Shown here piece after piece: positions 7,417 to 10,615 of a DNA stretch of 10,615 bases; positions within the stretch are counted from its first letter, which is position 1, and the number at the start of each line of letters is the position of its first letter. The stretch is from Methylocystis sp. (GTDB lineage: Bacteria; Pseudomonadota; Alphaproteobacteria; Rhizobiales; Beijerinckiaceae): assembly GCA_023253795.1 (NCBI GenBank), contig JALRFG010000053.1:1-10615 (forward strand), read 5' to 3'. The translations under genes and the position numbers were made by a program. The notes beneath the pieces are model-generated. The model was not told where the DNA came from and did not search any database. It saw nothing but the letters and a program-made list of their open reading frames with translations.

Positions 7417-8115
7417 TTATTTGTGCGCGGATGCGGTTTGGCCAAAGAGGATTTCGCGCTCCAGCGCTGAGAAGTCCGGTCCGCGACGCGCATAGGCGTC
7501 GCTCGCCGCATAGGCGCGGATCACCGCCGGACGCGCCTGCAGCCTCTCGAACCAGCGCCTCAAATGCGGATAATCATCGAGATCCTGCCCCTGATCGGCG
7601 TAACGCGCGATCCAGGGATGGCAGGCCATATCGGCGATTGAATAATCGTCGGCGATGAATTCCTTGTTGGCCAGATGGCGGTCAAGAACCCCATAGAGGC
7701 GGCCGGTCTCGTTGCGGTAACGGTCAATCGCATAGGGAATGCGGGCGGGCGCATAGCGGCCGAAGTGGTGATTTTGTCCCGCCATCGGTCCCCGTCCGCC
7801 GACCTGCCAGAACAGCCATTCTAGGACTTCATAGCGTTGCCGCGTTTCGACAGGCAGAAACCGGCCGGTTTTTTCCGCCAGATAGAGGAGGATGGCGCCG
7901 GATTCAAAAATCGACGCCGGCGCGCCGCCATCGGCGGGCGCATGGTCGACGATCGCTGGAATACGGTTGTTGGGGGAGATCGCGAGAAATTCGGGTTTGA
8001 ACTGGTCGCCGCGCGCAATATCGATCGGCCGGATCGTGTAGGGCAGGCCGGCTTCCTCCAGGAAGATCGTGATTTTGTGGCCATTGGGCGTCGGCCAGTA
8101 ATAAAGATCGATCAT
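7417..8115 (-). CDS. yfcG: YfcG/Ure2p-like glutathione S-transferase (disulfide-bond reductase)
   Basis: A 232-residue protein close to E. coli YfcG (215 residues), a glutathione transferase-fold enzyme with GSH-dependent disulfide reductase activity and little classical transferase activity. The N-terminal thioredoxin fold shows MIDLYYWPTPNGHKIT, with T9 and N11, the residues that contact glutathione in YfcG, then SPNNRIPAIVDHAPADGG with the cis-Pro (R51-I-P53), and FESGAILLYLAEKTG with E71/S72 that hold the glutamyl end. The C-terminal helical domain keeps the hallmark LFWQVGGRGPMAGQNHHF (101-118) and IPYAIDRY. A good ribosome site (GAGGGAG, complement of 8120-8126) precedes the ATG. The C-terminus is about 15 residues longer than in E. 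coli. It is first in the minus-strand run that continues to recG. Confidence 0.94.
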   Translation of the reverse strand: MIDLYYWPTPNGHKITIFLEEAGLPYTIRPIDIARGDQFKPEFLAISPNNRIPAIVDHAPADGGAPASIFESGAILLYLAEKTGRFLPVETRQRYEVLEWLFWQVGGRGPMAGQNHHFGRYAPARIPYAIDRYRNETGRLYGVLDRHLANKEFIADDYSIADMACHPWIARYADQGQDLDDYPHLRRWFERLQARPAVIRAYAASDAYARRGPDFSALEREILFGQTASAHK

Positions 8116-8145
8116 TGGGGCTCCCTCAAGCCGATCGACTACCAG

Positions 8146-8173
8146 ATATTGAGAGGCAGGCTAACAGTTTGAA
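8146..8173 (-). promoter_or_regulatory. Possible sigma-70-like promoter for the yfcG-pyrE-dipeptidase-recG run
   Basis: On the minus strand TTCAAA (complement of 8168-8173) and CAATAT (complement of 8146-8151) are 16 bases apart and lie 31 bases upstream of the yfcG start. The match to TTGACA/TATAAT is partial and was found by eye; the AT content locally stands out from the GC-rich surroundings. Treat as tentative. Confidence 0.25.
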
Positions 8174-8293
8174 GAGTTTCAGACGAACAGGGCTGTGGAT
8201 AGATTTCTGCGCGCCGCCGCACCAGCATCGGTCGGCGGGGACGCGTGATAAAACAGATATTTCGGCAGGCTTCGATTTTGAAGGAGGATCGAC

Positions 8294-8738
8294 ATGGCGT
8301 CCATCAGACTCGCCAAAATCGCGCTGACCGCCGGCGCGGGCCTTCTTTTCCTGATCGTCGGGCTCGATAATTGCCTCGATTACAGCACGAATTTCGATGT
8401 CGTGAAGCATATTCTGGCGATGGATATGATCCCGCCTGGCCCTCTGTCGTGGCGGGCGATCACCGCCACATGGTTCCACCATCTGGCCTATCTTGGCATC
8501 ATCCTTGTTGAAATCGCCGCCGGCGTCGCCACGTTGGCGGGCGCCGCGCGGCTGTGGCGCGCGCGCGCGGCGTCTGCGCATGATTTTAACCGGGAGAAAG
8601 CGCTGGCCAACGACGATTGGCGGCGAATGGTTTCAGATGTGGCGCGCTGGCGTCTACAACATGCAGGAACCGGCCTTCCGCTTTATCGGCAGCGTCGGCC
8701 TTATCCTGCTTTTTTTGAACCAGCGGGATGAGGATTAG
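8294..8738 (+). pseudogene. DUF2165 membrane protein, broken by a deletion/frameshift near 8609-8618
   Basis: DUF2165 proteins are small inner-membrane proteins of unknown function, usually about 165 residues with four helices. Here the first 107 residues read in one frame from the ATG at 8294, after a strong GAAGGAGG site (8280-8287): helix 1 at about 7-26, helix 2 at about 64-84, ending DFNREKALAND. The family's C-terminal block, IGGEWFQMWRAGVYNMQEPA followed by FRFIGSVGLILLFLNQRDED, is in another frame from about 8613 to the TAG at 8736-8738. The third helix expected between them is absent. Adding about 18 residues restores family length, so about 50-56 bases of the form 3n+2 seem to be lost. 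As it stands, translation runs on to 8731 as an unrelated 145-residue product. It could be a true mutation or an assembly error. Confidence 0.8.
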
Positions 8739-9541
8739 TTGCGCGGCGTATCGGACACGCTCTCCGCGCCCTTGCATTGTTTCTGAAAACTGGCGGCGTT
8801 GAGATTTTCAACGCGGCGCGTGAGGCATACGCCGGCAGGGCGGACCTTGATCATCCAGACGGAGTCAAAGTCGCATTGCTCCCATTGCGGAAGCGCGTCG
8901 CAAGCGCGGTCGACGCCGTCGATCGTGGCGGTTGCGCCGGCCAGATCCTTTAATTTTCCCTGTTGCACAAGCTCCTGATAGAGCTTGCGGATATTCTGTC
9001 TTTCCCAGGCCAGAAACACCGTCTTCGGCGCGCCGTCGGGGCTGGGTCTGAACGCCTTGTCGCCGAGCAAATCTCGCGCCAGTAAATCGTTCTGATTGTA
9101 GCCATAGGGCGTCCAGACCGGATAATTCAGCTTGATCGACAGCGGCTCGATCGTCGCCAGCGGCCGGATGTAATTAAAATACTGCCCTGTTTTTTTGTTG
9201 AGCATTTTGACGGCCGGGTTGGCCGCGACCAGAAAATCGGGACAACCAAAATCCTTCAGCAACTGCTCGGGCAGCCGCGCGAGCCTTTGTTCCGCCTCTG
9301 CGCCGAGATTGCCGTCTTCCGCCATCAGGCCGTCATCGCGCAGAGGTTTTTCCGCATGTCGAAACACGACAAGATTAAGCCGGGGAATGGCGGCGGGATC
9401 GACGGTGGCCGCAATTGGCGTCGCCGTGCCCTGTGCGCTCCAGGCGTCAGGCGGATTGGATGGTTTGCACTTTTCCGCCTGCGCTGCGCCCGTGGACGAG
9501 AAAAGGAGGAGGGCGCTCCATAGGACGGCGGGTCGCATCAT
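8735..9541 (-). CDS. Exported histidine-phosphatase-superfamily-like protein with second His replaced
   Basis: A 268-residue protein with a clear signal peptide (hydrophobic 4-20, AQA before E23), so probably periplasmic. The LVVFRHAEKP motif (58-66, R61-H62) is the phosphohistidine-loop signature of the histidine phosphatase superfamily in its RHxEK form. Further family-like features are DFLVAANPA (102-110), YFNYIRPLATIEPLSIKL (121-138) and TVFLAWERQNI (174-184). Relatives I recall read 'AWEH' at the last point, where His is the second catalytic residue; here it is R181. It may therefore be weakly active, inactive or a binding protein. Six cysteines (25, 100, 214, 223, 239, 256) suggest disulfides. 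Its TAA overlaps the end of the converging DUF2165 reading frame by 4 bases, and it begins 6 bases after the upstream small membrane gene. The substrate is unknown. Confidence 0.75.
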   Translation of the reverse strand: MMRPAVLWSALLLFSSTGAAQAEKCKPSNPPDAWSAQGTATPIAATVDPAAIPRLNLVVFRHAEKPLRDDGLMAEDGNLGAEAEQRLARLPEQLLKDFGCPDFLVAANPAVKMLNKKTGQYFNYIRPLATIEPLSIKLNYPVWTPYGYNQNDLLARDLLGDKAFRPSPDGAPKTVFLAWERQNIRKLYQELVQQGKLKDLAGATATIDGVDRACDALPQWEQCDFDSVWMIKVRPAGVCLTRRVENLNAASFQKQCKGAESVSDTPRN

Positions 9542-9547
9542 GAGCGT

Positions 9548-9757
9548 TTAATCGATCCGTTCCAGCACCATCTGGCGCAGCAGATATCCGACGGCCACCG
9601 AAAAGGCGGCGCAAAACACGCCCAGTATAGCCGAATTGATATATTGCGACTGAAAGCCTTCTGTTGTCATCCGCATGATCGAGGCGGCAATGAGAACGAC
9701 AAAGGGAACGGCGAAGGCGACGCCAATCCAGAAAAGGGCCTTAGCGACAAGCTGCAT
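9548..9757 (-). CDS. Small two-helix membrane protein of unknown function
   Basis: A 69-residue protein, MQLVAKALFWIGVAFAVPFV at the start, with two predicted membrane helices at about 8-28 and 41-61, a short loop (RMTTEGFQSQYINS) and a charged end (RQMVLERID). I do not recognise the family. The ATG at 9757 is preferred because the first helix starts right after it; an in-frame GTG at 9820 would add 21 polar residues and spans a stretch that looks intergenic. The ribosome site is weak either way. The stop lies 6 bases before the start of the exported phosphatase-like gene, so the two are probably co-transcribed, which suggests a role in the envelope but does not define it. Confidence 0.65.
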   Translation of the reverse strand: MQLVAKALFWIGVAFAVPFVVLIAASIMRMTTEGFQSQYINSAILGVFCAAFSVAVGYLLRQMVLERID

Positions 9758-9868
9758 GGTCTTAAGTCCATATCGGCGAGAGTCAGTCTCCCGGCGGGGC
9801 CGGAAGGGGCTAATCTTCACATATGGCGTAAGGCGCGCCTGTCCATCGTCTGCGCAGGCGCTTGACGC

Positions 9869-10156
9869 TTACTTGCGCTTTTTGGCCTGCGGCTTGTCGC
9901 TCTGCGGGGTGGAGCTGTTGTCGAACAGGTCGCTCGGCGGCGGTAGTGCCTGCGCCCGCTGGGGCTGACGGGCTTCAACGCCGGGATCAACGGTGTCGCC
10001 AGTCACATCGGGGATTTCGGCGCCCCCTGGCAGCACGCCGGTCTCGAGAACGCCAAAATTGACATTGCCGCGGCCAAACTGGGCCTGCGCCGGCGTTCCG
10101 ACTACGGCCATGGGAAGAAGCGCGGAAAAGAGCACCGCCAGATGAAAACAACGCAT
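9869..10156 (-). CDS. Small secreted Pro-rich protein of unknown function
   Basis: A 95-residue protein with a signal peptide (MRCFHLAVLFSALLPMAVVG, cleavage likely after AQA at residue 25). The mature part of about 70 residues is polar, Gly/Pro/Gln-rich and probably disordered: FGRGNVNFGVLETGVLPGG, then EIPDVTGDTVDPGVEARQ, a PPPSDLFD segment, and a lysine-rich end (KPQAKKRK). The only Cys is at position 3 within the signal, so there is no lipobox. No known family is recognised. The ATG at 10156 is chosen because it starts the signal peptide, with GGGG 6-10 bases upstream; an in-frame start further up to 10369 would put 71 residues with a basic, non-signal composition in front. The gap to the next minus-strand gene is 111 bases, so co-transcription is uncertain. 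Confidence 0.7.
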   Translation of the reverse strand: MRCFHLAVLFSALLPMAVVGTPAQAQFGRGNVNFGVLETGVLPGGAEIPDVTGDTVDPGVEARQPQRAQALPPPSDLFDNSSTPQSDKPQAKKRK

Positions 10157-10371
10157 GATCGCCCCGAGGGTTGAGAAACTTCTGCGCCACAATCGTCGGG
10201 AAGGGCGTTTGAGGCAAGGCCAATCATCCCCGTCCAGAGGAGAGAGGTCAGGTCGCGCGCTGCGCCGGCGCGGCCAACTGTGTCTTATTTGCAACAGGCA
10301 TGGGGAATGATGTCGCCAAGGCCCGAAATTAGGAAGTTGTTTACAGGTGAGGGCGCTTAGTGGCCTCAACT

Positions 10372-10389
10372 TGACGCGCCAAAGCGTCA
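10372..10389. repeat. Inverted repeat upstream of the outer-membrane protein gene
   Basis: TGACGC (10372-10377) and GCGTCA (10384-10389) form perfect 6-base arms around a 6-base centre (GCCAAA). It lies 36 bases before the ATG at 10426, so it could be an operator half-site pair or a short hairpin in the mRNA leader. No T tract follows. The 269-base region 10157-10425 between the divergent genes otherwise shows no clear promoter or RNA that I can support. Confidence 0.4.
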
Positions 10390-10425
10390 GGCGTGTGAGT
10401 TTCTCGTAAGCGTAAGGTGCGTATC

Positions 10426-10615
10426 ATGAAAAAGCTGCTTCTCTCGGCCGTTGCGTTGGCTGCTATGACCGCCTCGGCGCTTGCCGCCGATCTTCCCTCG
10501 CGCAAGGCCGCTCCGGCCTATGTTCCCCCGCCGCCGCCGCCCCCGATGTGGACGGGCTTCTACGCCGGTCTGAACATTGGCGGTGGCTGGGACGCTGGCA
10601 ACGGCAACAGCAACG
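10426..10615 (+). CDS. Outer-membrane beta-barrel (Omp25/RopB-like porin family) protein, N-terminal part, cut by window edge
   Basis: The visible 63 residues begin with a signal peptide, MKKLLLSAVALAAMTASALA then A, with cleavage likely before DLPSRKAAPAY. A run of seven prolines (10525-10545) follows, then MWTGFYAGLNIGGGWDAGNG, the first beta strand. The 'WTGFYAGLN.GGGW' motif with an 'ADLP.RKA' start is typical of the small outer-membrane beta-barrel proteins abundant in Hyphomicrobiales (Omp25/Omp31/RopB type), which fix the outer membrane and may act as general porins or surface antigens. AAGGTG at about 10414-10419 serves as ribosome site. Seven prolines in a row would probably need elongation factor P for smooth translation. 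The rest lies to the right. It is divergent from the small secreted protein gene. Confidence 0.88.
   Translation, partial: MKKLLLSAVALAAMTASALAADLPSRKAAPAYVPPPPPPPMWTGFYAGLNIGGGWDAGNGNSN

Noticed and set aside
7374..7511. N-terminal extension of PyrE by 46 residues
   Set aside because: The extension overlaps yfcG coding sequence and lacks family similarity; the ATG at 7373 matches where PyrE homology begins.
9758..9820. GTG start adding 21 residues to the small membrane protein
   Set aside because: The added residues are polar and the ATG at 9757 directly precedes the first membrane helix.
10371..10400. TTGACG at 10371 as a -35 box for the outer-membrane gene
   Set aside because: No acceptable -10 hexamer lies at 16-18 bases; the hexamer is part of the inverted repeat.

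Overview
The window looks like ordinary chromosome from an alphaproteobacterium, most likely of the Hyphomicrobiales and possibly near the Beijerinckiaceae/Methylocystaceae. This placement is inference. It rests on the GC-rich coding bias, the alphaproteobacterial-type PyrE, the ppi-queA-tgt order, and an Omp25/RopB-like porin with an Ala/Pro-rich N-terminus. I see no RNA genes, insertion sequences, CRISPR arrays or phage genes, and no gene-free stretch longer than 300 bases.

Left part (1-3805): the first 70 bases are the 5' end of pgk on the minus strand. It diverges from a plus-strand run of ppi (cytoplasmic cyclophilin), queA, a 113-residue protein of unknown function, tgt, and a lone HigA-like helix-turn-helix protein. 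queA and tgt act in queuosine tRNA modification: Tgt inserts preQ1 at the wobble position and QueA turns it into epoxyqueuosine. The small unknown gene between them is joined to both by overlapping stop/start codons (ATGA and TAATG), so the three are probably co-translated. A perfect 8-bp hairpin with a T tract lies between ppi and queA.

Middle part (3807-8115): a minus-strand run reads, in transcription order, yfcG (glutathione-dependent disulfide reductase), pyrE (orotate phosphoribosyltransferase), a secreted VanX-type D-Ala-D-Ala dipeptidase, and recG (branch-migrating helicase). Spacings are 43, 69 and 6 bases. It converges on the HigA-like gene with one base between the two stop codons.

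Right part (8116-10615): a plus-strand DUF2165 membrane-protein gene appears broken by a deletion and frameshift. It converges, with a 4-base overlap, on a minus-strand run of three envelope genes: a secreted 95-residue protein, a 69-residue two-helix membrane protein, and an exported histidine-phosphatase-like protein. At the right edge an outer-membrane beta-barrel gene starts on the plus strand and runs out of the window.

No new multi-gene system is evident. The points most worth checking are a Tgt that lacks three of the four usual zinc ligands, the broken DUF2165 gene, the coupled unknown gene inside the queuosine pair, the toxinless HigA with a long N-terminal extension, and an Arg in place of the expected second His in the phosphatase-like protein.
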